NCBI RefSeq assembly: GCF_003987275.1
Contig: NZ_PIQF01000001.1
Coordinates: 930,001 to 994,000 of the forward strand
DNA from: Idiomarina seosinensis
GTDB taxonomy: Bacteria; Pseudomonadota; Gammaproteobacteria; Enterobacterales; Alteromonadaceae
Direction of reading: 5' to 3'
Length of the DNA: 64,000 nucleotides
Below the pieces are notes generated by a model, which was given only the letters and a program-made list of their open reading frames with translations, was not told where the DNA came from and did not search any database. A program made the translations under genes and the position numbers. Positions within the stretch are counted from its first letter, which is position 1. Each line of letters opens with the position of its first letter. Shown one piece after another: positions 26,410-34,826 of this stretch.

Positions 26410-26805
26410 TTATTTTTTGCTTGTGCGCGCTTCGACATCGCCCAGCAACCGGCTAAAACTAATACAAAAAACGTACAGGCCAATACCGATGGTCGCTATT
26501 TGCAGGCTCGGCAGCGTTACCACTAGCAACTGATGCTTAGCGAAGACCGCGATTGAGCCAATAATCCCCATCGTTGTTATGCCCTGAGACACCAGCGTAA
26601 TTGGCCCAAGCCACGACTCTGCCTTGCGCAGTTTTAACAGTGCTAACACCCCGCCCAACACCAGTCCCCAGGCGATTGGAACACCTAATTTGTACCAACC
26701 CAGTTGGTATTCAGCAATTGCAGCAACCAACTGATCTTGTGTTGCGGTGTAAAAAAACAAACCGACCGCACCGGCTAAAATAACAATACGTTTGGATAAA
26801 TTCAT
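26410..26805 (-). CDS. Four-helix membrane protein of unknown function in the pxp operon
   Basis: I do not recognise this 131-residue family. It has about four membrane segments (roughly 7-19, 42-58, 66-85 and 93-115) and basic termini (MNLSKR, ARTSKK). It lies 18 bp upstream of pxpA and 12 bp downstream of another small membrane-protein gene, so it is very probably part of a five-gene operon with pxpABC. It is too small for a conventional transporter alone, but could be a transport partner. Confidence 0.65.
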   Translation of the reverse strand: MNLSKRIVILAGAVGLFFYTATQDQLVAAIAEYQLGWYKLGVPIAWGLVLGGVLALLKLRKAESWLGPITLVSQGITTMGIIGSIAVFAKHQLLVVTLPSLQIATIGIGLYVFCISFSRLLGDVEARTSKK

Positions 26806-26817
26806 TGTTGCCAGGTC

Positions 26818-27081
26818 CTAGAGTGCCAAGCTAATAAGAAAAATAATGATGCCAACAATCGGAACCCAAAGTATTGGTGACTGATACCAACGCAACGGTG
26901 GCACTTCACCTTCGCGCTCCAGCCTTGATGACGGCTGACGGTACAACCAAATAATTCCGACAAGCATAATTAAAGCGCCCAGTGAACGGATATAAGTATC
27001 AAGCTCCTCACTGACCACACCCAATACCGCCATTAACAGCCCTACAATGACCACTAAAATGGCAAATACACGTTGCCACAT
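26818..27081 (-). CDS. Small two/three-helix membrane protein, unknown function
   Basis: An 87-residue protein with hydrophobic segments at about 4-23, 32-46 and 68-87 and a charged loop between (RQPSSRLEREGEVPPLRWYQ). The family is not recognised. AAGGAG lies upstream of the ATG. It is the first gene of the apparent operon with the 131-residue membrane protein and pxpABC, and is divergent from the gene at 27157. Confidence 0.6.
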   Translation of the reverse strand: MWQRVFAILVVIVGLLMAVLGVVSEELDTYIRSLGALIMLVGIIWLYRQPSSRLEREGEVPPLRWYQSPILWVPIVGIIIFLISLAL

Positions 27082-27156
27082 AAAGACTCCTTGTTGTTAT
27101 TGTGCTTTGGTCGTAGCATTACGATAGCGTGTTTTTGCAGACCATAAAAGTTGGAC

Positions 27157-27615
27157 ATGATGAAAGTACTAAAAAAGGCGGCACTACTGATTGCAGCGGC
27201 CGGTATAACCTTTGCGGTTATTGTTATCAGCATCATCGTTTATCAGTATACCGCGATGGCGCCGGATTTACCGAACGAAGAGGACTGTGAACTGCAACAG
27301 TTAGTGCAAACCGACGATAATGCGGCCGAAATCCACCACTACCAGTGTCAACGTGGCGCGCAAAAGCAGTGGCAAGGACACGAGCTGTGGCTGCTGGAGC
27401 CTGCTAACAATAAATGGCAGCGCATGATGACCACACAATCCCCTAGCTGCATCAGTTTAGTCATGGAAAGCCAACGTTTGCGAGTCATTCACGACGGCGA
27501 TCGGTTAGAAATGAACCTGGCAGAGCCGGTATTTTTGTATCACACACCAGCCGGTAAAAGTGAAAGTGTGGCGGTGGCGATTGACAAACAAGCAACCGCC
27601 AACTGCGAAAGCTAA
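27157..27615 (+). CDS. Hypothetical membrane-anchored protein
   Basis: A 152-residue protein with one N-terminal membrane helix (about residues 8-30) and a soluble, probably periplasmic domain containing four cysteines (NEEDCELQQ, HYQCQRG, SPSCISL, TANCES) that could form two disulfides. No family is recognised. The start is ATG 27157 or the adjacent ATG 27160. It stands alone between the pxp operon (divergent) and the SDR gene (convergent). Confidence 0.6.
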   Translation: MMKVLKKAALLIAAAGITFAVIVISIIVYQYTAMAPDLPNEEDCELQQLVQTDDNAAEIHHYQCQRGAQKQWQGHELWLLEPANNKWQRMMTTQSPSCISLVMESQRLRVIHDGDRLEMNLAEPVFLYHTPAGKSESVAVAIDKQATANCES

Positions 27616-27635
27616 GGTCTATGTTAACTTAGCTT
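27609..27635. terminator. Possible bidirectional terminator hairpin
   Basis: AAGCTAAG (27609-27616) pairs with CTTAGCTT (27628-27635) around an 11-nt loop, spanning the ends of two convergent genes. The stem is AT-rich and without a strong T-run, so support is weak. Confidence 0.35.
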
Positions 27636-28394
27636 CAGTACCCACTTTAACGGTAGACGTTTCATCAGAAAGGCCATCAAAGCCCAAGGCCAACGTGGGA
27701 CATAGGCTATTACCGGCTCTTTGTTAATCGCTTTGGCCAATAGCCGACAACCGGTTTTGGTATCTATCATAAAGGGGGTGTTCTTAACCTTCTCATTGAT
27801 CTCTGAACGAATATAGCCGGGAAAAATCGTCGAAACTTTAATCGGGCTGTTACTGCCATAGGTTTTCAACAAATCGGCCCGAATACCCTCGGTCAATGAG
27901 GCCAGACCAGCTTTCGTCGCAGCATAAACCGTCATTGCTCGCGGCAGGCCTCGAAAAGCACTCATCGAGGAAATAGTCACCAGATGTCCTGCTTCCTGCT
28001 CGCGTAAAATCTCCATCGCTGCTTCACACTGCGCTAAAGCGGCAACAAAGTTGGTTTCCGCCGTCGCCTTATTCGCTTTAAAGTAACCGGTACCAATAGC
28101 AGCGCCTTTACCCATACCAGCATTAATAATAAAACGGTCGATAGTACCAAGTTCTTGCTTAAACTCCTGAAACACCCGAAATACATCGTCGTGCTGATTC
28201 ACATCCAGTGTCTTAATGCTTACAGTAATGTTGCGGTGCTCGCTTTGTAGCTCTTGTTTTAACTGTTCCAGCCGATCAAGCCGACGTGCGCACAGGCATA
28301 AGTTTTTACCCTGCGCTGCAAACTCGCGGGCCATGCCTTGCCCCAGACCAGAACTAGCTCCAGTAATTAAAATCGTATTACGTTGTTGAGACAT
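27624..28394 (-). CDS. SDR family oxidoreductase
   Basis: A 256-residue classical short-chain dehydrogenase with TGASSGLGQGMA (cofactor loop), NAGMGKG, the catalytic Ser in VTISSMSAFRG, and YAATKAG (Tyr-x3-Lys). The C-terminal AFLMKRLPLKWVLKL segment is hydrophobic and may touch the membrane. It follows the acyl-CoA dehydrogenase and ACAD11-like kinase genes by 21 bp on the same strand, suggesting oxidation or reduction of a hydroxyacyl- or ketoacyl-CoA in that pathway. Confidence 0.85.
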   Translation of the reverse strand: MSQQRNTILITGASSGLGQGMAREFAAQGKNLCLCARRLDRLEQLKQELQSEHRNITVSIKTLDVNQHDDVFRVFQEFKQELGTIDRFIINAGMGKGAAIGTGYFKANKATAETNFVAALAQCEAAMEILREQEAGHLVTISSMSAFRGLPRAMTVYAATKAGLASLTEGIRADLLKTYGSNSPIKVSTIFPGYIRSEINEKVKNTPFMIDTKTGCRLLAKAINKEPVIAYVPRWPWALMAFLMKRLPLKWVLKLS

Positions 28395-28415
28395 ATTATC
28401 GCTCTCTTATTGTTT

Positions 28416-29495
28416 TTATTTAGTTTGAGCAATGCGACGACGACAGCGCCACAATAAATAATTGACCAAAAACCAAAAGTTTTTAAAGGTTTTATTGGTG
28501 GTTTGCTTATGGTGATAACGATAATAAATTTGCTGCGCAATAACCGCCAACCGGAACATACCGAACACTTCGTAAAAGACAAAGTCATCCATTTTGGTAC
28601 CGGTATGCTGGCAGTAATAATCAATAATTTGTTGCCGGGTTAACATACCAGGATAATCACTAGGTTGGCGTTTTGTTGCTCGCGCTACCCGGTCATCATC
28701 GGCCTCTATCCAATACGCCAGAGCATTGCCCAAGTCCATCAATGGATTACCCAGAGTCGCCAGTTCCCAGTCTAAAATACCGATAATTTCAGTAGCATCA
28801 TCAGGGTTCAAAATCAGATTATCCAACCGAAAATCGTTGTGCGTTAAACAAATAGTTTCTTGCTTGGGTTTATTTTCTTTCAACCAGCGCATGACCGACC
28901 CTGCACCAAACACATTCCAGGTCTTAGCCTTTTCATAGCGGCCGCACCAACCATTGACCTGGCGGTCAGTATAACCAGCACCTTTAGCAATCGAACGCAG
29001 CCCGGTACTGTCGAGATCCACTCGATGCAGCTCAATAAGCTTATCCAACGCATTAGTATTGAGTTGCTGCGCTTGTCCGGCCGTTAGCTGCAAGTCTTTG
29101 GGAAAGCGACGACGTGGAATAACCCCCGTAATATGTTCCATAACATAGAACTCTGCACCAATCACAGACTCATCGGTACAATGCGCTAACATACGCGGTA
29201 CATAAGGGAATTCAGGCCGTAATTTTTTCTGCAACCGATACTCTCGACCCATGTCGTGTGCCGACTTGGCCTTAGTGCCTGCTGGCGGACGCCGCAACAC
29301 TAGAGTTAAACCATTGTAGTCCAGCCGGTAGGTCCAGTTAGAAGCACCACCGGTATATTGAGTAATTTTAAGTTCGCCGCGCTCGGCTGGCAGCTCGTCA
29401 CCAATATTGTCCGTTAGCCACTGATCAAGCTCCGCTATCGGTAGCGCTTCTTCTTCACGCACATCACTGGCTTTATCAAGAACATTATCTGTCAT
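28416..29495 (-). CDS. Phosphotransferase (ACAD10/11 N-terminal or LvaA-like kinase)
   Basis: The 359-residue protein has an APH-type kinase fold: a glycine-rich TGGASNWTYRL loop near 52, LVLRRPP with the ATP-binding Arg/Lys region, the catalytic THNDFRLDNLILN (Asp and Asn) near 220, and ILDWELATLGNPLMDLG (DFG-equivalent Asp). This is the ACAD10/11 kinase subfamily, whose characterised members (LvaA, ACAD11) phosphorylate the hydroxyl of 4-hydroxyacyl-CoA. It overlaps the acyl-CoA dehydrogenase gene by 11 bp, consistent with a split form of ACAD11. A fatty acid role is an inference. Confidence 0.85.
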   Translation of the reverse strand: MTDNVLDKASDVREEEALPIAELDQWLTDNIGDELPAERGELKITQYTGGASNWTYRLDYNGLTLVLRRPPAGTKAKSAHDMGREYRLQKKLRPEFPYVPRMLAHCTDESVIGAEFYVMEHITGVIPRRRFPKDLQLTAGQAQQLNTNALDKLIELHRVDLDSTGLRSIAKGAGYTDRQVNGWCGRYEKAKTWNVFGAGSVMRWLKENKPKQETICLTHNDFRLDNLILNPDDATEIIGILDWELATLGNPLMDLGNALAYWIEADDDRVARATKRQPSDYPGMLTRQQIIDYYCQHTGTKMDDFVFYEVFGMFRLAVIAQQIYYRYHHKQTTNKTFKNFWFLVNYLLWRCRRRIAQTK

Positions 29496-30723
29496 TATTA
29501 CGTCCCTGCCACTGTTTTAATTCGGTTTTCGCAATAGTCGCTCGATGCACAGCATCAGGCCCATCAGCAATACGCAACGAACGGGCAACGGTAAGCAGGC
29601 CAGGTAAAGGCGTGTCGTGACACATAGACGCGCCACCAAAAAGTTGCATGGTTTCGTCGACCACATGCTGTAGCACGCTTGGTGCAACCAGTTTAATAGC
29701 CGAGATTTCCTTAATTGCTTTGAGTGCGCCAATATTGTCGATCTGCCAAGCAGCATAAAGGGTCATTAAGCGAGCCTGATCAATCGCTACCCGCATGTCG
29801 GCCAAACGCTCGGTATTGCCCCCCAACTTTAATAACGGCTGACCAAACGCGATACGCGAAACTCCGCGCTCAATAAACAACTCCAACGCGCGCTCGGCCG
29901 CGCCAATAGCTCGCATACAATGATGAATACGGCCTGGACCCAAGCGTCCTTGTGCAATCTTAAAACCAGCTCCCGGGCCAACAATAATATTCTCTTTGGG
30001 AACCCGCACATTGTCGAAAATAACTTCCCCATGACCATACGGAGCATCATATTCACCCAATGCCGGCAACATGCGTTCAATATTTACGCCTGGTGTATCT
30101 AACGGCACCAGCACCATCGAGTGCTGATGATGTTTATCGGCATCTTCATCAGTCAATCCCATCACGATAGCGATTTCAGCATCCGGATGTCCTAACCCAG
30201 TGCTCCACCACTTACGTCCGTTAATAACCCACTCATCACCTTCAGCAACAATGGTGGTTTGCATATTAGTCGCATCCGAGGAGGCAACATCAGGTTCGGT
30301 CATGCAGAATACAGACCGGACCTCCCCATCAAGTAATGGTTGCAACCAGCGTTTTTGCTGAGCTTTGTCACCAAAGTAATGCAAAACTTCCATATTACCG
30401 GTATCCGGTGCATTACAATTAAAAATTTCCGGCGCCAGCAAACTGCGGCCCATGCGCTCTGCGAGCGGCGCGTACTCTAAAGTCGACAAACCAGCACCCA
30501 ATGTGTCATCGGGTAAAAACAAGTTCCAAAGTCCCTGTTCGCGAGCCATTTGTTTAAGCTCCGCAACCCGCGGTGGTACCTGCCACTCTCGCCAATTCGA
30601 GGTACTATTAAGCCGGTAATTTTCTTTTTGATATTGGTTCTCATACGGCTCAATAAACTCAACCATAAAGGTATCAAGCCGCGCTAAGTAGTCCTTCGTT
30701 TTTTCACTGTAGGAAAAGTCCAT
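29485..30723 (-). CDS. Acyl-CoA dehydrogenase (ACAD11/LvaC-like)
   Basis: From ATG 30723 the protein has 412 residues with the FAD/acyl-CoA fold: CMTEPDVASSDATNMQ, GRKWWSTGLGHPDAEIAIVMG, GRIHHCMRAIG and the C-terminal MQLFGGASMCHDTPL/ARSLRIADGPDAVHR. These match the ACAD10/11 branch rather than FadE. With the overlapping kinase gene downstream, the pair probably removes a phosphorylated 4-hydroxyl from acyl-CoA to give an enoyl-CoA. The upstream in-frame extension to 30783 has no ribosome-binding site and is excluded. Confidence 0.9.
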   Translation of the reverse strand: MDFSYSEKTKDYLARLDTFMVEFIEPYENQYQKENYRLNSTSNWREWQVPPRVAELKQMAREQGLWNLFLPDDTLGAGLSTLEYAPLAERMGRSLLAPEIFNCNAPDTGNMEVLHYFGDKAQQKRWLQPLLDGEVRSVFCMTEPDVASSDATNMQTTIVAEGDEWVINGRKWWSTGLGHPDAEIAIVMGLTDEDADKHHQHSMVLVPLDTPGVNIERMLPALGEYDAPYGHGEVIFDNVRVPKENIIVGPGAGFKIAQGRLGPGRIHHCMRAIGAAERALELFIERGVSRIAFGQPLLKLGGNTERLADMRVAIDQARLMTLYAAWQIDNIGALKAIKEISAIKLVAPSVLQHVVDETMQLFGGASMCHDTPLPGLLTVARSLRIADGPDAVHRATIAKTELKQWQGRNNDR

Positions 30724-30924
30724 AACACTGTTCCGTAGCCGATAATTAACTGCATTGTAGACACGAAAGCCTTGCTGGTACAACCAGCATTAAAGCTCCT
30801 CGCATCAAGACGATTTACTTGTTGAACTCCAGGCGCAACCTTATTAAGCAGTTAAAAAAATGCAGTGAGCGCTGCTCTAAGGTAGAATATGCAGACTTAT
30901 CACTAATGAGTTGCATATTTATAC

Positions 30925-32148
30925 ATGACTTTTTCGGAACTCGGACTTTGCCCTGAAATTCTAGCCGCACTAACACGCCAAGGTTATACAGAACCCACCC
31001 CCATTCAAAGCCAGGCTATTCCAGCCGTGCTTGCAGGCAATGACGTGATGGCTGCTGCACAAACAGGCACAGGTAAAACCGCAGGTTTTACTTTACCGAT
31101 TTTAGAGATGCTTAAGGGAAATGAACGCGCTAAAGCGAATACAGCACGCGTTCTAATTCTCACACCTACTCGTGAGCTAGCCGCTCAGGTCGGCGAGAGC
31201 GTTGCTACATATGGTGCCGGTCTCCCATTAAATTATGCGGTAGTGTTTGGCGGTGTAAAAATCAATCCGCAGATGATGAAGCTTCGCAAAGGCGTTGATA
31301 TTCTTGTCGCCACACCGGGACGTCTGCTCGACCTTTACCAACAAAATGCAATTCGCTTTCCGCAACTAGAAACATTAGTCCTTGATGAAGCCGACCGCAT
31401 GCTCGATATGGGCTTCATTAACGACATTAAAAAAATTATTAAGTTACTCCCCGCTAAACGACAAACGCTGATGTTCTCGGCAACGTTTTCCAATGACATT
31501 CGTGCCCTCGCTAAAAGCTTGGTCAATGATCCGGTAGAAGTGTCCGTAGCGCCACCGAACGCCACCGCAGAACGTATCGAGCAAATCATGTATGCCGCGC
31601 AGAAGAGCGAAAAGCCGCGCATGCTGATGCAAATACTGCGCGACCTAAACTTGCCCCAAGTTCTTGTATTTTCACGCACCAAGCACGGCGCTAATCGGTT
31701 GGTGAAACAGCTGGATAAAGACGGGTTTCTGGCCGCTGCTATTCACGGCAATAAAAGCCAGGGCGCCCGCACCAAAGCACTGGCCGACTTTAAGGCAGGC
31801 AAGGTACAGGTGCTTGTCGCCACCGACATCGCTGCACGTGGCCTCGATATCGAAAAACTGCCCTATGTGATCAATTATGACCTGCCTCAGGTCGCTGAAG
31901 ACTATGTGCATCGGATTGGCCGCACCGGTCGTGCCGGTCAAGTTGGGCATGCTATTTCATTGGTAATGGACGAAGAATTTAAAACACTAAAAGCCATTGA
32001 AAAAGTCATTGGCCAACCAATCGAGCGACATAAACTGGACGGTTTTACCGACGTTGAACTCACCGGCAGAACGCCGGCTCCTAAAAAAGCTCAGCGTCCA
32101 CCGCGTAAACCACGAGGCCCAGGTGGAAATGGTCGAAGAAACGACTAA
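30925..32148 (+). CDS. rhlE: DEAD-box ATP-dependent RNA helicase RhlE
   Basis: A 407-residue DEAD-box helicase with Q motif [10 protein letters not shown], Walker [26 protein letters not shown] in MFSATF, and [13 protein letters not shown]. The short basic, proline-rich tail after about residue 380 ([15 protein letters not shown]) is typical of the RhlE group, which assists ribosome assembly and mRNA turnover. It is a single gene, followed by a perfect 12-bp hairpin. Confidence 0.93.
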   Translation: MTFSELGLCPEILAALTRQGYTEPTPIQSQAIPAVLAGNDVMAAAQTGTGKTAGFTLPILEMLKGNERAKANTARVLILTPTRELAAQVGESVATYGAGLPLNYAVVFGGVKINPQMMKLRKGVDILVATPGRLLDLYQQNAIRFPQLETLVLDEADRMLDMGFINDIKKIIKLLPAKRQTLMFSATFSNDIRALAKSLVNDPVEVSVAPPNATAERIEQIMYAAQKSEKPRMLMQILRDLNLPQVLVFSRTKHGANRLVKQLDKDGFLAAAIHGNKSQGARTKALADFKAGKVQVLVATDIAARGLDIEKLPYVINYDLPQVAEDYVHRIGRTGRAGQVGHAISLVMDEEFKTLKAIEKVIGQPIERHKLDGFTDVELTGRTPAPKKAQRPPRKPRGPGGNGRRND

Positions 32149-32170
32149 ATAGGGTTGTTAGCACATAACA

Positions 32171-32197
32171 GTAACTTGCGCCCTAGGCGCAAGTTAC
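32171..32197. terminator. 12-bp perfect hairpin between convergent rhlE and HTH gene
   Basis: GTAACTTGCGCC (32171-32182) and GGCGCAAGTTAC (32186-32197) are exact complements around a 3-nt loop CTA. The stem begins 22 bp after the rhlE stop and abuts the stop codon of the opposite HTH gene. No long T-run follows, but its stability and position fit a bidirectional transcript end. Confidence 0.65.
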
Positions 32198-32521
32198 CTA
32201 ATGCGCCAGCACCACAACGGCCAGAAACGCTCCTAAAAATATCCCTGTAACCAGAGCAATCATAAGTGGCAGTGCTTGTAACCAAACCGGCTTGTCATTT
32301 TTGATATTACCTGTTTGCTTTAGCACTACTTCTGCATCAACTTGCATCAAGTTGATATCAAATACAGCGTTCAATGCCTGTACCGTCTCGTTAGACACCT
32401 GACCATCACGTTCAGCCCGCTGGATAGTTCGCAGGCTTACGCCACAAGCATCGGCTAAATGTTGCTGTGTCCAGTTACGCCGTTTGCGCTCTTCACTAAT
32501 GAGGTTGTTATCCACTAACAT
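32198..32521 (-). CDS. HTH-type (XRE-like) regulator with C-terminal membrane helix
   Basis: The 107-residue protein has an N-terminal Cro/C1-type helix-turn-helix (ERKRRNWTQQHLADACGVSLRTIQRAE, about residues 11-37), a linker, and one C-terminal membrane helix (about 82-105, LPLMIALVTGIFLGAFLAVV). This suggests a membrane-tethered DNA-binding protein. It starts 3 bp after the stop of the preceding small membrane-protein gene, so the two probably work together. Target genes are unknown. Confidence 0.75.
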   Translation of the reverse strand: MLVDNNLISEERKRRNWTQQHLADACGVSLRTIQRAERDGQVSNETVQALNAVFDINLMQVDAEVVLKQTGNIKNDKPVWLQALPLMIALVTGIFLGAFLAVVVLAH

Positions 32522-32524
32522 GCC

Positions 32525-32920
32525 TTACCCCATTACCATTAAAGCTGCTTTAGCCGCTAAAAATCCTGTTAACAGACCAACACCAAACAGAATTATGACC
32601 ATTTTTACTAAGTCACCCTTACTCTCTATCGAACGCATATGCTGTGAAGCGATAACCTCACCGTTTTTAATTAGATCGCAGGTTACCTCACAGAAGAACG
32701 AGCCCGTAACAGTAAAACGAATCGTATATTGCTCATCATTCAGCGTGAATATGTGCTCACTCCCTTTAGCTATGACACGTTTTTCGCTGACAGATTTTCC
32801 ATCTACTCGCACCAGCTCGTTACCGGTGATGCTATTCCCCGACGCGATGATAGTATGTCCGGCATGTTCAAAGTTAAAATTAAACCGAAAAGTCAGTTGT
32901 TCAAAGATGCTTCGTTTCAT
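32525..32920 (-). CDS. Hypothetical membrane-anchored protein paired with the HTH gene
   Basis: From ATG 32920 the protein has 131 residues. It begins with an amphipathic/beta-rich soluble part (FEHAGHTIIASGNSITGNELV, then FTVTGSFFCEVTCDLI), followed by a C-terminal membrane helix (about 108-129, IILFGVGLLTGFLAAKAAL). No family is recognised. It lies immediately upstream of the membrane-anchored HTH gene and is divergent from the GPP34 gene across 151 bp. One possibility is a sensor or antagonist for the HTH protein. Confidence 0.6.
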   Translation of the reverse strand: MKRSIFEQLTFRFNFNFEHAGHTIIASGNSITGNELVRVDGKSVSEKRVIAKGSEHIFTLNDEQYTIRFTVTGSFFCEVTCDLIKNGEVIASQHMRSIESKGDLVKMVIILFGVGLLTGFLAAKAALMVMG

Positions 32921-33071
32921 TTTTTTACCCGTTAGTGAATGTCGGCAAAACATTACCAAGCCGATGGTAGCGTTGATACGACACTTTTGCGACTGTCTTG
33001 TGGCGGGCGGGTTGGCAATCCTTCTCTATCGGTTTATTCTTCAAACAACAATAACTCGACAAAAAAGCCAA

Positions 33072-33779
33072 ATGATGACTACCCCTAATGATTTAACACT
33101 TTACGAAGCCATTATGCTACTTGCTCTTCGCGAAGAGCAAGGCACGATGAGCGGTGCCTATGTGGAATATGCGACAGCAGGTGCGCTGCTGGCTGAGCTG
33201 TTACTACAAGGTCATATTAAGGTCGACAGTGACAATAAAGATAAAGTTGCCGTTGTTGATAGCTCTGCTACCGGGGACGCGTTACTGGATGAAGCTTTAC
33301 AAACCATTCTAGAGGCCAAGCGCCCTCTTACACTGGATGACTGGGTCCAGGAACTGGGTACTATCAAAGACCTAAAGCACAAGGTCGCTGCCGCGTTAGC
33401 TAATGATGGTATTGTTGCCGCCGAGAAAGAAAAGGTCTTGTGGCTGTTCGAACGTCGAGTTTATCCAGAAATTAATCCTGAGCCCGAGCAACGACTACGC
33501 GATGAATTACGCGATGTCGTGCTCTCTAACGAGGAGGCTATTGAGCCCCGCACAGCTATTACAGTGGCGCTAGCCAATAGTGCCCACCTATTGCCACAAG
33601 TATTCAGTAAACAAGAATTAAAGGACCGCAAAGAACGCATTAAACAGCTGGAAAAAGGTGAATTGATTTCGACAGCCGCCAAAGAGGCGGTGGCTGCGAT
33701 CGAAGCAGCAGTAATGGTCGCCGCTATTATGCCTGCCATTACAGTTGCGGCGACCACCTCTAGCCCCAGCTCATGCTGA
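33072..33779 (+). CDS. GPP34 (GOLPH3/Vps74-like) family phosphoprotein
   Basis: The 235-residue protein carries the bacterial GPP34 signature: LTLYEAIMLLALREEQGTMSG, then YATAGALLAELLLQGHI, a long alpha-helical body with RRVYPEINPEPEQRLRDELRDVV, and the C-terminal helix AAKEAVAAIEAAVMVAAIM. Eukaryotic GPP34 proteins bind PI4P on Golgi membranes; bacterial homologues are mostly uncharacterised and often associated with membranes. ATG 33072 (or 33075) is the start; an upstream open extension lacks coding character. It stands alone, divergent from the HTH pair. Confidence 0.85.
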   Translation: MMTTPNDLTLYEAIMLLALREEQGTMSGAYVEYATAGALLAELLLQGHIKVDSDNKDKVAVVDSSATGDALLDEALQTILEAKRPLTLDDWVQELGTIKDLKHKVAAALANDGIVAAEKEKVLWLFERRVYPEINPEPEQRLRDELRDVVLSNEEAIEPRTAITVALANSAHLLPQVFSKQELKDRKERIKQLEKGELISTAAKEAVAAIEAAVMVAAIMPAITVAATTSSPSSC

Positions 33780-33826
33780 GATTATAAAACTCAAAAGCTT
33801 TTTCCAGGCAGAGAGTTTCTAAAAAT

Positions 33827-34138
33827 TTAAGCTTGGCTTTTCACAACACGAAGCAAGCTCAGATAACTAATAAGAGCTGATATAACCACCCAGAACGCAA
33901 CAACAGAGCACCAAACAGTGGGCGCAGCTGCAGTGACGCCAAACTCTTCAAATTGCAGTTGAGTTGGCTCAAACAGGGATGCCATGCCTAGGTATTGGAG
34001 CGGAATGTTCATCCACAAAAGGCCGGCAAATATAACCGGAACAATATCCAGGTTTACAAGATCGGACAGCACCAATAACACGGGGGGAGCGTTCAAAACC
34101 AATCCAATCTTTAGCGTTCTTTTTATGAATAAATTCAC
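33827..34138 (-). CDS. Hypothetical small membrane protein
   Basis: A 103-residue protein with three or four hydrophobic segments (about 10-27, 31-55 and 75-95) and short polar ends. The family is not recognised. It is convergent with the GPP34 gene and lies downstream of dps, separated from it by the dps terminator, so it should have its own promoter. Confidence 0.55.
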   Translation of the reverse strand: MNLFIKRTLKIGLVLNAPPVLLVLSDLVNLDIVPVIFAGLLWMNIPLQYLGMASLFEPTQLQFEEFGVTAAAPTVWCSVVAFWVVISALISYLSLLRVVKSQA

Positions 34139-34181
34139 ACAACTTCCTTTTAATGCGAAACCAGCTCTATATTAATAGAAA

Positions 34182-34207
34182 AAGCCCGACATCAGAAGGC
34201 CGGGCTT
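34182..34207 (-). terminator. Rho-independent terminator of dps
   Basis: On the minus strand AAGCCCG and CGGGCTT (34182-34188/34201-34207) form a 7-bp stem with a 12-nt loop, followed by TTTTTCTATT. It lies 25 bp beyond the dps stop. Confidence 0.8.
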
Positions 34208-34231
34208 GAATTAAGTCGAGTTACTATAAAC

Positions 34232-34756
34232 TCAGCTTTTAAGCTCACCGGTAGCTGACTCAATATGGGCCCGAACAAACCATTGGTACTGCTCCAGTTC
34301 GGCCAATTGACCTATCAACATATCTTCGGATACCGGATCCAGCTCAGCTAATGCGTTAAGTGCGTCACGGTGGTCTTTATTAATGCCGCTATATACTTTA
34401 TCCAATTCGGCTAAATGTTCGGTAACCAGACCTCTGCCAACCGAATAATCCTGCCATGAGCGACGGTCGACAATTGATTGAGGCGTGCCGAGCGGCACAC
34501 CGCCCAAGGTGGCAATACGTTCAGCAATGGTATCGGTCATTTCTCGAACTGACTCAACTTGCGGGTCGAGCATTTCGTGTACACCGATAAAATTAGGCCC
34601 AACAACGTTCCAGTGGATGTGTTTTAGGGTCAGTTGTAAATCAATAAGCGCAACCATGCGATTGTCGAGCAATGCGATTGTTTCTTTCGCAGATTCGCTC
34701 TTCATACCCGGAGCAGTAAACTCAGCTAATGTTTCTGGTTTCTCGCTCTTATGCAT
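34232..34756 (-). CDS. dps: Dps family DNA-binding ferritin
   Basis: Dps forms a dodecamer that oxidises and stores iron with H2O2 and protects DNA. The 174-residue protein has the dinuclear site motif HIHWNVVGPNFIGVHEMLD near residues 45-63 and MTDTIAERIATLGG. The N-terminal tail carries several Lys residues (MHKSEKPETLAEF), consistent with DNA contact. It has its own terminator and an AGGAGG-type site before the ATG. Stress or stationary-phase control is likely by family but not shown here. Confidence 0.93.
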   Translation of the reverse strand: MHKSEKPETLAEFTAPGMKSESAKETIALLDNRMVALIDLQLTLKHIHWNVVGPNFIGVHEMLDPQVESVREMTDTIAERIATLGGVPLGTPQSIVDRRSWQDYSVGRGLVTEHLAELDKVYSGINKDHRDALNALAELDPVSEDMLIGQLAELEQYQWFVRAHIESATGELKS

Positions 34757-34826
34757 TATTCCTCCTACTGTTTATCAAGCAACTATCTATGGGCTACGCT
34801 TGAAACGCCCCGTTGGATCTAGGGCG

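Noticed and set aside
29829-30080. Alternative-frame open reading frames within the acyl-CoA dehydrogenase
   Set aside because: They lie wholly inside a strongly conserved gene and show no family features.
32484-33071. Long in-frame upstream extension of the GPP34 gene
   Set aside because: It runs antisense through the small membrane-protein gene, has no GPP34-like sequence, and is only a chance open frame.
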